DNA of 64,000 bases from Afifella marina DSM 2698 (GCF_900102695.1 NZ_FMVW01000001.1:682001-746000); one strand, 5' to 3'. Shown: positions 42,060 to 52,133, counted from the stretch's first letter. The notes: generated from the letters alone by a model not told the origin. Numbers and translations are program-made.

Positions 42060-44994
42060 GCGCCTCGCCCATTCCGCCGGACGCCAGGAGAAGGAGGCGG
42101 CGCTTCAGGCACTCCTCGCCGATGACGGACTGAAAGCCTTCCTGGGGACGAGCCTCGGCGATTGTCCCTATCTCCTCGATCTGGCGGCGAAGGATATCGA
42201 CCGGCTCGCGGAGATCATCGAGGCGGCGCCGGAGGCGCTGCTTCAGGAGACGATCGCAGCTCTTGCCGATCTGGAGGCCGCGGATGAGAAGGCGCTGATG
42301 GCGGCGCTGCGGCAGGCGAAGCAGAAGGTCGCGCTGACGCTGGGGCTTGCCGATCTCGGCGGTGCGCTGGAGCTTGAAGGCGTCGTTGGCGCATTGTCCG
42401 ATTTCGCCGACCAGGCGATCGACACCGCGCTCGCCTTTCTGCTGCGCGAGGCCGAAAGGCAGGGCAAATGGCAGGGGGGCGGGCCGCGCGATTGCGGTCT
42501 CGTCGTGCTCGCCATGGGCAAGCAGGGCGCGCACGAGCTCAATTATTCCTCCGATATCGATCTGATCGTGCTCTTCGATCCTCAGACGCCGGGGCCGGCC
42601 GAGGGTGTCGAACGCTCCGTGTTCTGGGTCAGGATCGTACGCCGGCTCGTCTCGCTCCTGCAGGAGCGCACCGCCGACGGCTATGTCTTCCGCGTCGATT
42701 TGAGACTTCGTCCCGATCCGGGGGCGACCCCCGTCGCGCTGTCGATCCCGGGGGCGCTCTCCTATTACGAGAGCATGGGCCAGAACTGGGAGCGGGCCGC
42801 GCTCATCAAGGCGCGCCCGGCCGCCGGCGACAGGAAGGTGGGCGAGGACTTTCTGCGCGAGCTCGGCCCCTATATCTGGCGCAAGCATCTCGACTTCGCC
42901 GCGATCGCCGACATCCATTCGATCAAGCGGCAGGTGCATATCCATCGCGGCCACGCCAAAGTGCGCGTCGGCGGCCACGATCTGAAGCGCGGGCGTGGCG
43001 GCATTCGCGATATCGAGCTTTTCGCCCAGACCCAGCAATTGATCGCCGGCGGCCGCGACGCCGATCTGCGCGGCCTGCGCACCCGCGACGTGCTCGCAAA
43101 ACTCTCCGAAAAGGGCTGGGTCACGGGCGAGGAGGCGGCCGAGCTCGACCGCGCCTATGTGTTTTTGCGCGGCGTCGAGCATCGGCTGCAGATGGTGCGC
43201 GATGAGCAGACGCAGACCCTGCCGCAAGACAGAGAAGGGCTTCAGCGTATCGCCAGGCTCTGCGGCTTTGCCGAGCTTGCGGATTTCGAGACGGAGCTTC
43301 TTCGGCACCTCAACGCCGTCGCCGCACGCTATCAGGAGCTGTTCGAGGAGGCGGCGCCGCTTTCGACCGAGCTCGGCAATCTCGTCTTTACGGGCGGCGA
43401 GGACGATCCGGGCACGCTTGAGACCTTGTCGCAGCTCGGCTTCCGCCAGCCGGCGAACGTGACGGAGACGGTGCGTGCCTGGCATTTCGGCCGCTATCAG
43501 GCGACGCGGTCCACCACCGCCCGCGAGAGACTGACGGAATTTACGCCGGCTCTTCTGGCTGCCCTTGCCGAGACGCCGGACCCGGACGCCGCCTTCCGCG
43601 CTTTCGATGCGGTGGTGCGGAAATTGCCGGCGGGCGTGCCGCTGTTTTCGCTGCTGGCCGCCAATCCGGGCCTGCTCGAGCTTCTGGCGCTGGTGCTCGG
43701 CGCCTCGCCGATGCTGGCGGAGACGCTCGCCAAGCGGCCGCATGTCATCGACATTCTGACGGACCCGGAATTGCTGGCCGAGCCGATCGGTCGCAAAGTT
43801 CTCGACGATCAGCTGCGCACGAGCCTTGCCGATGCGCGCAGCTACGAGGACCGCCTCGACCGGGCGCGGATCTTCGCGCGCGAGATGCGCTTTCTGATCG
43901 GCGTCAAGGTGCTCGCGGGTGCGATGGATGCGCCGGAAGCCGGCAGCGCCTTTGCCGATCTCGCCGAAACGGTGATCAAGGCGCTGTTCGTGGCGACCAG
44001 GACGGAATTCGCCCGCCGCCATGGCGAGGTGCCGGGGGGCGATGTCGCGCTTCTTGCCATGGGCCGGCTCGGCAGCCGCGAAATGACGGCAACCTCCGAT
44101 CTCGATCTCATCGTCGTCTACGATTTCACCCCCGACACCAAGGAATCGGACGGCGAGAAGCCGCTTGCGCCGAGCCAGTATTATACGCGGCTGACGCAGC
44201 GTTTCGTGACGGCGCTCTCCGCGCAGACGGCGGAAGGCGCCGCCTACGAAGTGGATCTGCGGCTGCGCCCGTCCGGGCGGGCCGGTCCGCTGGCGACGCC
44301 GTTTTCCGGGTTTGAACGCTATCAAAGGGAAGAGGCCTGGACCTGGGAGCATATGGCGCTGTGCCGGGCGCGCTGCATCTTTTCCGAAGACGATCTCGGG
44401 ACACGCGTCGAGACGGTGATTTCCGAGGTGCTTGCGACCAGGCGCGAGGATGGAAAGCTCAAGGACGACATCGCCTCCATGTATGACCGCGTGCAGGCGG
44501 CCAAAGGCGGCACGTCGCGCTGGCAGCTGAAGACGGTGCCGGGCGGGCTGACGGCGCTTGAATTCCTGGCGCAGTATTTGATCCTGGCCGGGCGCGCGGC
44601 CCCGCAGCCGGCGCCGCCTCACCGCATCTTCGAAAGCCTGCACGATGCAGGGGACGAAGAGCGGGGCAATGCGGGGGAAGACGGGACGTGGAAGGTGCTG
44701 GCCAAAGCCTCGCGCCTGCAGGCGGCTTTGCTGCAGGGGCTCCGGCTCATCGGCGAGGACGCGGCGCGCGATCCTGAGGCGACGGCCGAGGGCACGAAGC
44801 GCCTGCTCTTGCGGCTCGCCACGCAGGCGGAGATCGTCGCCGAAGCGGGCGATCTGCCGCCGAGCCAGATGATCGGCGATTTCGACGGGCTGGTGGCGCG
44901 CCTCGATCAGGCGCAGGCAGAGGTGCACAGAAGCTTCGATGCACTTTTGCGCCAGGAGGGCTCTCAGGCGACCGACGAGGGCGACGGCGCCTGA
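41989..44994 (+). CDS. glnE: Bifunctional glutamine synthetase adenylyltransferase/deadenylase
   Basis: A 1001-residue enzyme that adenylylates glutamine synthetase when nitrogen is plentiful and removes AMP when it is scarce, under PII control. Two nucleotidyltransferase domains are present: the deadenylase half with LNYSSDIDLIVLFDP and RVDLRLRPDPGATPVAL, and the adenylyltransferase half with ATSDLDLIVVYDFT and EVDLRLRPSGRAGPLATPF. Each is followed by a GlnD-PII-like helical domain. ATG 41989 (or 41992) gives a protein-like N-terminus but overlaps the kinase gene by 71 bases; no other start is nearby. Confidence 0.94.
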   Translation: MMQKALRQRIKPLPPSPEAEKALERLAHSAGRQEKEAALQALLADDGLKAFLGTSLGDCPYLLDLAAKDIDRLAEIIEAAPEALLQETIAALADLEAADEKALMAALRQAKQKVALTLGLADLGGALELEGVVGALSDFADQAIDTALAFLLREAERQGKWQGGGPRDCGLVVLAMGKQGAHELNYSSDIDLIVLFDPQTPGPAEGVERSVFWVRIVRRLVSLLQERTADGYVFRVDLRLRPDPGATPVALSIPGALSYYESMGQNWERAALIKARPAAGDRKVGEDFLRELGPYIWRKHLDFAAIADIHSIKRQVHIHRGHAKVRVGGHDLKRGRGGIRDIELFAQTQQLIAGGRDADLRGLRTRDVLAKLSEKGWVTGEEAAELDRAYVFLRGVEHRLQMVRDEQTQTLPQDREGLQRIARLCGFAELADFETELLRHLNAVAARYQELFEEAAPLSTELGNLVFTGGEDDPGTLETLSQLGFRQPANVTETVRAWHFGRYQATRSTTARERLTEFTPALLAALAETPDPDAAFRAFDAVVRKLPAGVPLFSLLAANPGLLELLALVLGASPMLAETLAKRPHVIDILTDPELLAEPIGRKVLDDQLRTSLADARSYEDRLDRARIFAREMRFLIGVKVLAGAMDAPEAGSAFADLAETVIKALFVATRTEFARRHGEVPGGDVALLAMGRLGSREMTATSDLDLIVVYDFTPDTKESDGEKPLAPSQYYTRLTQRFVTALSAQTAEGAAYEVDLRLRPSGRAGPLATPFSGFERYQREEAWTWEHMALCRARCIFSEDDLGTRVETVISEVLATRREDGKLKDDIASMYDRVQAAKGGTSRWQLKTVPGGLTALEFLAQYLILAGRAAPQPAPPHRIFESLHDAGDEERGNAGEDGTWKVLAKASRLQAALLQGLRLIGEDAARDPEATAEGTKRLLLRLATQAEIVAEAGDLPPSQMIGDFDGLVARLDQAQAEVHRSFDALLRQEGSQATDEGDGA

Positions 44995-45036
44995 GAGAGA
45001 ATCTCCCGGGGGGAGGCAGGGCGCTGAGAAAGCGCC
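44961..45036. terminator. Hairpins in the glnE/petA convergent gap
   Basis: Two inverted repeats sit between the convergent genes: CTCTCAGGCG (44961-44970) with CGCCTGAGAG (44988-44997), which spans the glnE stop, and GGCGCT (45020-45025) with AGCGCC (45031-45036). Neither has a T-run; together they may terminate both genes. Confidence 0.45.
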
Positions 45037-45052
45037 GAGCCTGATAAAGATA

Positions 45053-45622
45053 TCAGCCGATCTTGATCGTCGTGTCGTCGACGAAATTGTTGAGCGGGAT
45101 ATCCATGTTGCGCGGGGCCGGCCCGTGGCGGATACGGCCAGCGGTGTCGTAGACGGAGCCGTGGCAGGCGCAGAACCAGCCGCCGAATTCGCCCGCTTCA
45201 CCGGTCGGCACGCAGCCGAGATGGGTGCAGATGCCGATCATGACGAGGAATTCTTCGCGGCCCGCCGGGCTGCGGTTTTCCATCGTCGCCGGGGCCCCGG
45301 CTTCGAGGTTTTCGTTGCGTGCCACCGGATCTTTCAGATCCTCAAGCGGCGTGTCGCGCGCTGCCGCCACCTCTTCCGGGGTGCGGTAGCGGATGAAGAC
45401 CGGTTTGCCGCGCCACATGACGGTGATCGACTGGCCGGCTTCCATGCCAGATACGTCGACCTGGATGGAGCCCAGCGCGAGCGCCGAACTGTCGGGGTTC
45501 ATTTGGTCGATGAACGGCCAGGCGAGGCCGCCGACAGCCGCGACCGTCATGGCGCCGGTCGCGACGACGATGAAGTCGCGTCGCGTAGGCTCGCCGCCTC
45601 CGCTCGTTACAGCTGCGGTCAT
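45053..45622 (-). CDS. petA: Ubiquinol-cytochrome c reductase Rieske iron-sulfur subunit
   Basis: A 189-residue Rieske protein of the cytochrome bc1 complex. A twin-arginine leader (TRRDFIVVATGAMTVAAVGG) with the single transmembrane anchor is followed by the Rieske domain with both [2Fe-2S] ligand boxes, CTHLGC and CACHGS, and the GPAPRNMDIP loop. GGGAG precedes ATG 45622. In most alphaproteobacteria the cytochrome b and c1 genes follow immediately; here the convergent glnE gene lies there instead, so this copy stands alone. Confidence 0.94.
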   Translation of the reverse strand: MTAAVTSGGGEPTRRDFIVVATGAMTVAAVGGLAWPFIDQMNPDSSALALGSIQVDVSGMEAGQSITVMWRGKPVFIRYRTPEEVAAARDTPLEDLKDPVARNENLEAGAPATMENRSPAGREEFLVMIGICTHLGCVPTGEAGEFGGWFCACHGSVYDTAGRIRHGPAPRNMDIPLNNFVDDTTIKIG

Positions 45623-45784
45623 GGAATTTGCTCCCTTGCCGATAAAAAGGACGCCGGCCCTTCGGAGAGCGTGTCAACGACGGAGTGGGGACGAGGTCGT
45701 GTCGGTACAGCCGCCGCCGCAGGCCATCCGATGGTCCGGCAAACTCAATGTAGGTGAGCGCCGACGACCGCAGAAATAGTAATA

Positions 45785-46699
45785 TCAGAGGGGCATACTC
45801 AGCTTTTGCGAGGGTCTCGCCGAAAGCTGAGGCAAAGCGCTTCGCGCGACGTCGAGGAGGCCGGTGAGAAGCGCGTTCTGGGGTTTGCGGTCCGCATAGA
45901 CGAGACGCTGCGCCGCCCGGCCTTCCATGTCGGACAGCCAGGAGATGCCGGGCGTTTCGGCCGAGCAGGCGGAGATGTGCAGGAAGCCGCCGGCCATGCC
46001 GCCGGCGATGAGCTCGCGGGCGGTCTTTTCGGGAACCGTGCCGGCGATCGCCTGGGGATGGATGTCGCGCTCGCGCAGGATTGCTTCGGCGAGCCTGCGG
46101 CATTGGGTGCCGGGGGGCGGCAGAAGCCAGGGAATTTCCGAGAGCGCCTGGCTGTCGGCGCCCGCGAGCCGTTCCTGCCAGGCACTCGGAATGGCCGCAC
46201 GCACCACGATCGTGTCGATCTCCACCGCGGCAAGGCCGGCTTCGAGATCGGGCTCGGTGGAGACGCAGCCGGCCAGAAGCTCTCCAGAGCGGATGCGTTC
46301 CAGGATATCCGTCGAGGAGGCCTCGCAGATGTCGAGCCGGGTGAGGGGATGCGCCAGCGCCATGCCGGCGATGAGACCCGCAAGACGATGCTCGCAGGCG
46401 CAGGGCGAGATGCCGAGACTGATCACGCCCTTGAGGGTGCCGCCGATCGAGCGGCCATGATCGAGAAATGCCTCACGGGCTTTGAGAACGGCACGTGCCC
46501 GCACCAGCATCTCCGCACCTGCCGCCGTAAGCCGCATGCCCTGCGAGGAACGCTCGAAGAGGGCAAAGCCGAGCTCTTCCTCGAGCTGTTTGATATGTGC
46601 GCTGACGGCCGGCTGGCTGGTGGCGAGATGTTCTGCCGCGCGCGAGATCGAACCGGTCTCGGCAACGCCGACGAGGCTGCGCAAATGGTGAAATTCCAA
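45785..46699 (-). CDS. LysR-family transcriptional regulator
   Basis: A 304-residue LysR regulator: N-terminal winged helix (FHHLRSLVGVAETGSISRAA; SQPAVSAHIKQLEEELGFAL) and an effector domain (LKGVISLGISPCACEHRLAG onward) of normal length. It starts with TTG (46697-46699) after AAGGCAGG. It lies upstream of petA in the same direction with a 162-base gap, so no clear target gene is adjacent; no divergent gene shares its promoter. Ligand unknown. Confidence 0.9.
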   Translation of the reverse strand: MEFHHLRSLVGVAETGSISRAAEHLATSQPAVSAHIKQLEEELGFALFERSSQGMRLTAAGAEMLVRARAVLKAREAFLDHGRSIGGTLKGVISLGISPCACEHRLAGLIAGMALAHPLTRLDICEASSTDILERIRSGELLAGCVSTEPDLEAGLAAVEIDTIVVRAAIPSAWQERLAGADSQALSEIPWLLPPPGTQCRRLAEAILRERDIHPQAIAGTVPEKTARELIAGGMAGGFLHISACSAETPGISWLSDMEGRAAQRLVYADRKPQNALLTGLLDVARSALPQLSARPSQKLSMPL

Positions 46700-46820
46700 C
46701 GGCCTGCCTTGCTGCTGCGGGGATCACATGATGCAACTTGCATATAAGGAGCGCGATCGCAGGATTAAGCCGTGATCGGCGGGCGGAACGTCGCGGCTGT
46801 CACGCGCCATTGCGGATGGC

Positions 46821-49154
46821 TCAGGCGGCGTTGGCCGTCTGCTGGTGCAAGGGCAGGGACAGCGTAACGCGTGTGCCGACGCCCTCTGAGGAATCGATGC
46901 GCATCGCGCCGCCGTGCAGCTGCACGATCGACTGGGTGATGGCGAGGCCGAGACCGGACCCCTTGTGGTCGCGCGTCATCTGGCGGGCCACCTGCTCGAA
47001 AGGCCGACCGAGCCGCTCGAGCGCTTTTTTCGGAATGCCGATGCCGGTGTCTTCCACCGCAATCAGGGCTTCGCCGCCGCGCCTGCGGACACTGATCTTC
47101 ACCTTGCCGTCGGTGGGCGTGAATTTCACGCCGTTGGAAACGACGGCGAGCAGGGCCTGACGCAACGCCTTTCGGTCGGCATCGAGCCGGAAGTCCTTCT
47201 CCACATCCAGGCGGATGTCGATGTTGCTTTCGGCAGCTTCCTTGCTGAGGCTTGCGACCACCTCTTCGGCGAGTTCGGCAAGATCGACCTCGCTCGGATC
47301 GAGGGAGATGTGGCCGGATTCCAGCCGCGTCATGTCGAGAATGTCGGAGATGACGCTGAGGAGATACCCTCCGGAATCGCGGATATCGGCGCAGTATTCT
47401 TCGTACTTCTCGTTGCCGAGCGGGCCGAAGGCGCCCGATTGCATCATCTCGGAGAAGCCGATGATGGCGTTGAGCGGCGTTCTGAGCTCGTGGCTGACAT
47501 TGGCCATGAATTCCGATTTGACGCGGGAGAGCTCTTCGGCGTGCTCCTTCTCCAGCGCGTATTTCTCGGCGAGTTCGACGAGCTGCTGGGCCTGCTTTTC
47601 GAGCTGCTGGCGCGAGCCGCGGAGGTCGGCGACGGTCGCCGTCAGCTTGCGCTCGTTCTCCAGAAGCTGCGCTTCATGCTGCTTCAAGGCGGTGATGTCG
47701 GTGCCGACGGAGACGAAGCCGCCATCCTTGGTGCGCCGCTCGTTGATCTGCAGCCAGCGCCCGTCCTCGATGCGCGCTTCGACGGAGCGGCCGCCGAGCT
47801 GCGGGCTTTCGGCCGCGGGCAGGAGGCTTGCAAATTGCGGGCGCCGTCCGCTTGCCACCACATCGGCATAGGCGGTGCCGGGGCGCACCAGATTGTCCGG
47901 GAGCTGATAGAGCTCCTGATATTTGGAATTGCACAGGACGAGGCGGTTCGACGCATCCCACAGGACGAAAGCTTCCGAAATCGCCTCCACCGCATCGTGC
48001 AGGCGCAGATCGGCGGTGCGGGAGGCTTCCGCGGCGAGTTTCGATTCCGTCACGTCGACGGCGATGCCGATCCAATGCGGCCCGTCGGCATCGCGCACCA
48101 CTTCGCCGCGCACGCGAACCCAGATCCAGCGCCCGGATTCGTGGCGCATGCGGAATTCGCGGTCGATCTGGGCGCCCTCGGCCTGGATGAGGGCGTTCGC
48201 CATTTCGATGAGATCGCCGTCTTCGGGGTGAATGCGCGACGAGACCTCCCCGGCGGAGAGGAGGTTGTTGAGCGCGGGAAGACCGACGATGTCGTACATC
48301 GACGGCGACCAGAAGATCGCCCCGCGCGACAGGTCCCAGTCCCAGAGCCCGGAACGGCCGCGCATCAACGCCATATGCACGCGGTTCTGCGTTTCACTGT
48401 AGATATAGTCGGCTTCCTCCGCGCGCGTCGTCTGCGCCTGATAGGCGAAGCCCAGGATCGACAGGATGATCGAGGTGCCGACGAAGACCGTCGCCTCCCG
48501 CGAGACCTGGCTGCGCCAGTTGGCGAAGACGGAGGAGAGAGGCTGGTAGATGGCGACGGAGCCCGTCGCCTCGCCGATATGGTGGACGGTGGCGAGCACG
48601 TCGTTGCCGTCCGGCAGGCGGATGGACAGAACACCTGCGCGCTCGCCGAGCGTGGTGAGCGGCTGGCCGGGGCCGAGAAGATCATCGAGCGAGCGGCCGA
48701 CGAGTTCGACCGCATAAGGATCGACCGCGACGATCTTGCCGAGAGGATCGGCAAGCACGGTGACGCGGCCGGAATCCTCCGCGCCCGGCGGCAGCGCGTT
48801 GGCGAGGATGCCGTGATAGGTCTCCGACATCGCCGTTGCCGGCATCTGCCCGCGCATCTCTTCGAGATTGGTGGCGATTGCGCCCGCGAGCAGGCCGAGC
48901 GTCAGCTTGGCCTTGTTCTCGATATCGCCGCGCGCATCGCTCAACACCACGATCCGCATCATTCCGAGCGTGACGATGAAGAGAACGATGAGGAACGGGA
49001 TGAGGCGGCGGATGAGCGGCTCCGCTCGCACCAGCCGCGCATAGGCAGGGTGGATGAAGAGGCGCGCATGGCCCGCCAGCGCTTGCCGGTCGAGGCGTCT
49101 CACATTGGGTAGACGCCTGAACGCGGACGCGATGGCTTGATGAGCCCGCGCCAT
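46821..49154 (-). CDS. PleC/PdhS-type membrane sensor histidine kinase with PAS domains
   Basis: A 777-residue kinase. TM1 (about residues 47-70, LIPFLIVLFIVTLGMMRIVV) and TM2 (about 222-240, ATVFVGTSIILSILGFAYQA) enclose a periplasmic sensor of about 150 residues. Two PAS domains follow (GLWDWDLSRGAIFWSPSMYD with PAC WIGIAVDVTESK; FVLWDASNRLVLCNSKYQEL), a coiled coil, then the H-box VSHELRTPLNAIIGFSEMM with FGPLGNEKYEEYCADIRDSG and YLLSVISDILDMTRLESG. This last pattern is that of DivK-binding kinases (PleC, DivJ, PdhS). The ATP domain is complete (DTGIGIPK; GSGLGLAI). No receiver domain. GGAGG precedes the ATG. Confidence 0.9.
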   Translation of the reverse strand: MARAHQAIASAFRRLPNVRRLDRQALAGHARLFIHPAYARLVRAEPLIRRLIPFLIVLFIVTLGMMRIVVLSDARGDIENKAKLTLGLLAGAIATNLEEMRGQMPATAMSETYHGILANALPPGAEDSGRVTVLADPLGKIVAVDPYAVELVGRSLDDLLGPGQPLTTLGERAGVLSIRLPDGNDVLATVHHIGEATGSVAIYQPLSSVFANWRSQVSREATVFVGTSIILSILGFAYQAQTTRAEEADYIYSETQNRVHMALMRGRSGLWDWDLSRGAIFWSPSMYDIVGLPALNNLLSAGEVSSRIHPEDGDLIEMANALIQAEGAQIDREFRMRHESGRWIWVRVRGEVVRDADGPHWIGIAVDVTESKLAAEASRTADLRLHDAVEAISEAFVLWDASNRLVLCNSKYQELYQLPDNLVRPGTAYADVVASGRRPQFASLLPAAESPQLGGRSVEARIEDGRWLQINERRTKDGGFVSVGTDITALKQHEAQLLENERKLTATVADLRGSRQQLEKQAQQLVELAEKYALEKEHAEELSRVKSEFMANVSHELRTPLNAIIGFSEMMQSGAFGPLGNEKYEEYCADIRDSGGYLLSVISDILDMTRLESGHISLDPSEVDLAELAEEVVASLSKEAAESNIDIRLDVEKDFRLDADRKALRQALLAVVSNGVKFTPTDGKVKISVRRRGGEALIAVEDTGIGIPKKALERLGRPFEQVARQMTRDHKGSGLGLAITQSIVQLHGGAMRIDSSEGVGTRVTLSLPLHQQTANAA

Positions 49155-49251
49155 GCAGTACCTCCAGTGATTTGGGGCAGCCGCACCCCCCGAATCACCT
49201 CATTTGAATCTTACCGAATCAGATTGTCCAGACCCGCAGGACGATCGGCTT

Positions 49252-51945
49252 CTACCCCAACGTGCGAATGACGATATCGGCCACGTCCGTGGAGAGGTCC
49301 GGACGGTCGGCAAGCGCCCGCAAAGCGGCCTCCGCATGCGTGCGCCGTCCCGGTTCGAGCAGCCGGTAGCTGCGGAAGCAGGTGGCGAGCCGCGATGCGA
49401 CGGACGGGTTGCTCTTGTCGAGATCGGCAATCGCATTGGCGAGGAAATGATAGCCGGCGCCGTCGGGACGGTTGAAGGCCGTAGGATTGCCGGCCCCGAA
49501 GGTGCGCACCAGCGAATAGACCCGGTTCGGCGTCTTCCAGGAAAAGGCCGGATTCTGCGTGAGGGCCTCGACCTTCTTCAGTGTCTCGTGACCGGGCTGC
49601 ATCGCCTGCACGGCGAACCATTTGTCGAGAACGAGCGGATTGTCGCTGTAGCGCTCGAAGAAGGCGTCGAGCGCAGCCGAGGAGCCGGTGAGGTTCTCGT
49701 GCACGAGAAGCCTGAGCGCCGCGAGACGCTCGGTGAGGTTGGTCGCCGTCTCGAAGGATCTGCGCACCTGCGTGCCTTCGTCCTGTCCGCGCGCCTTGCC
49801 GGCGGCGATCTGATAACGCCAGGCGGCGAAGGTGAGGGCGCGGCGCCCGGCATTGTCGGCATCGGGCGAATAGGCCGGCATTGCGGGCTCGCGCTTGGCC
49901 GCCTCGACGATGCGCTCGGCCGACTTCTCGCCGATGAAGCCGGCAAGCGCCTGCCGCGTCTCGTAGACGATGTCGGGATCGACATCCTTGGCGATCAGCT
50001 GGGCGATCTCGTTTTCCGACGGCAAAGCGAGGGCGAGCGCCCGGAAGGCCGGGTCGAAATCGGTGTTCTCGGCAAGTTCGGCGAACGCCGCCGCGAGCCT
50101 CGGGTCGAAGGAGGCGGCACCGCCGCTCGCAAGCGTCTGATAGCCAGAGAGGATGGCGCGCCGGGCCAGACTTTGCAGCGCTTCCCAACGGTTGAAGGCA
50201 TCCGTGTCCTGGCGTGCCAGGAAGAAGAGATCGTCGTCGGTGAGATCCGCCTCGAGATGCACGGGCGCGGAAAACCCGCGCAGCACCGAGGGAACGGCTT
50301 CGGCGCGCACGCCACGGAAGGTGAGGTTCATCTCCTTGTCGGAGAGAAGGATGAGGCCGCGCCCGAGCGCGTCCTTGCCGGCCTCGCCGAGAGCGGCCGG
50401 GCCGTCGACATCCTCCCAGGAGAGATCCTGCCCGTCGGGGCCGACGAGACCGAAGGAGAGTGGAATGAGCTGCGGCTCTTTCGGCTTGTTGTCCGGCGTC
50501 CGCGGAAGCTCCTGGGCGAGGCTAAGCGAAAGAGTCTCCGCCTTCTCGTCATAGGTGTGGCTGAGCGTCACCTTCGGCGTGCCGGCCTGGTGGTACCAGA
50601 GCGAGAACTGGGTGAGATCCCTGCCGGTCGCCTCGGCAAAACACTCGATGAAATCCTCGATGGTGACGGCGCCGCCATCGTGGCGTTCGAAATAAAGGTC
50701 CATGCCGGCCCGGAAGCCTTCATCGCCCAGGACGAGCTTCAGCATGCGGCAGATTTCGGCGCCCTTTTCGTAGACGGTCGCCGTGTAGAAGTTGTTGATC
50801 TCGCGGTAGGCGGTCGGCCGCACCGGATGGGCGAGCGGACCGGCATCTTCCGGGAACTGCGCCTGACGCAGGCCGATCACGTCGGAGATGCGCTTGACCG
50901 GGCGCGAACGCATGTCGGAGGAGAATTCCTGATCGCGGAAGACGGTCAGGCCTTCCTTGAGGCAGAGCTGGAACCAGTCGCGGCAGGTGATCCGGTCGCC
51001 GGTCCAGTTGTGGAAATATTCGTGCGCGATCACGCCTTCGACATGGGCGTAATCCATGTCGGTTCCGGTCTCCGCATCGACGAGCACGTATTTGTCGTTG
51101 AAGACGTTGAGACCCTTGTTCTCCATCGCGCCCATGTTGAAGTCGGACACGGCGACGATGTTGAAGACGTCGAGATCGTATTCGCGCCCGAAGACTTCCT
51201 CGTCCCAGCGCATCGAGCGCTTCAGCGCATCCATGGCGTAGCGGCAGCGCTCTTCCTTGCCGTGCTCGCAAAAGATGCCGAGGCGCACGCGCCGGCCGGA
51301 GGCGGTGACGAATTCGTCGTGGATGGAGCCGAGGTCGCCGGCGACGAGGGCGAAGAGATAGGACGGCTTCGGAAACGGGTCGTGCCAGACCGCGTAATGG
51401 CGATCACTGCCATCCACCGGGCCGCTCTGGATGAGATTGCCGTTGGAGAGCATGACGGGCGTTCCCGCCCGCGGCGCTTCCATGCGCACGGTGTAGACGG
51501 CAAGGACGTCGGGCCGGTCGTAGAAATAGGTGATGCGGCGGAAGCCTTCCGCCTCGCATTGTGTCGTGTAGACGCCGCTCGAGCGGTAAAGCCCCATCAG
51601 GGCCGTGTTGTTCTCTGGATCGATCTCGGTGACGATCTTGAGGGTGAAAGGCTCGTGCGGCGGTGTGTGCAGGGTGAAGCGGTTCGGCGTCGCCTCGTAT
51701 TCGTCGGCGCTGAGCGTGCGGCCGTCGACGAAGACCTGCTTCAGTTTCAGCCCGTCGCCGTCGAGGATGAGGGGCGGGTTCTCGGCCTGTGTGGGGGAGG
51801 GCTCGCGGCGACGGACGGCCAGCGAGGCGGTGACCTGCGTCGCCGTCGGATCGAGGCGGAAATCGAGATCGACGGTGTCGATGGCGTAATCGGTCGGTCG
51901 GTAATCTTCGAGCCGCACCACTGCGGCGCCCTCACGTTGCATCAT
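49252..51945 (-). CDS. pepN: Aminopeptidase N (M1 family)
   Basis: An 897-residue cytosolic zinc metallopeptidase that removes N-terminal residues from peptides. The GAMEN-type substrate motif (MGAMENKGLN), the zinc motif HEYFH in VIAHEYFHNWTGDR, and the third zinc ligand Glu in LKEGLTVFRDQEF are present. The C-terminal helical ERAP-like domain is that of the proteobacterial PepN group. A strong AAGGAG precedes the two adjacent ATGs (51945, 51942). It is 97 bases upstream of the kinase gene in the same direction. Confidence 0.96.
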   Translation of the reverse strand: MMQREGAAVVRLEDYRPTDYAIDTVDLDFRLDPTATQVTASLAVRRREPSPTQAENPPLILDGDGLKLKQVFVDGRTLSADEYEATPNRFTLHTPPHEPFTLKIVTEIDPENNTALMGLYRSSGVYTTQCEAEGFRRITYFYDRPDVLAVYTVRMEAPRAGTPVMLSNGNLIQSGPVDGSDRHYAVWHDPFPKPSYLFALVAGDLGSIHDEFVTASGRRVRLGIFCEHGKEERCRYAMDALKRSMRWDEEVFGREYDLDVFNIVAVSDFNMGAMENKGLNVFNDKYVLVDAETGTDMDYAHVEGVIAHEYFHNWTGDRITCRDWFQLCLKEGLTVFRDQEFSSDMRSRPVKRISDVIGLRQAQFPEDAGPLAHPVRPTAYREINNFYTATVYEKGAEICRMLKLVLGDEGFRAGMDLYFERHDGGAVTIEDFIECFAEATGRDLTQFSLWYHQAGTPKVTLSHTYDEKAETLSLSLAQELPRTPDNKPKEPQLIPLSFGLVGPDGQDLSWEDVDGPAALGEAGKDALGRGLILLSDKEMNLTFRGVRAEAVPSVLRGFSAPVHLEADLTDDDLFFLARQDTDAFNRWEALQSLARRAILSGYQTLASGGAASFDPRLAAAFAELAENTDFDPAFRALALALPSENEIAQLIAKDVDPDIVYETRQALAGFIGEKSAERIVEAAKREPAMPAYSPDADNAGRRALTFAAWRYQIAAGKARGQDEGTQVRRSFETATNLTERLAALRLLVHENLTGSSAALDAFFERYSDNPLVLDKWFAVQAMQPGHETLKKVEALTQNPAFSWKTPNRVYSLVRTFGAGNPTAFNRPDGAGYHFLANAIADLDKSNPSVASRLATCFRSYRLLEPGRRTHAEAALRALADRPDLSTDVADIVIRTLG

Positions 51946-52133
51946 AGGCTCCTTGCATCTCGCTGCCGCATGTAGAGACGAAATGAGCCGACGAAAAGGC
52001 AGGAGGCCGCGGTTTGCCTGCGATTTCGCGGAATTTGCGGCGCCTTTTCCGGCTTTCGCCCTTGCCGGCCTGTCTGCAATCGTCCATGCCGCGGCAAAAG
52101 TCTCCTCCCGTCACAGCCGAGCCTCGGACCGCC

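Noticed and set aside
46914-49112. 732-codon plus-strand frame opposite the PAS histidine kinase, and a 923-codon frame (49204-51975) opposite pepN
   Set aside because: The minus-strand products show complete, ordered family motifs; the plus-strand frames are shadows in GC-rich DNA.
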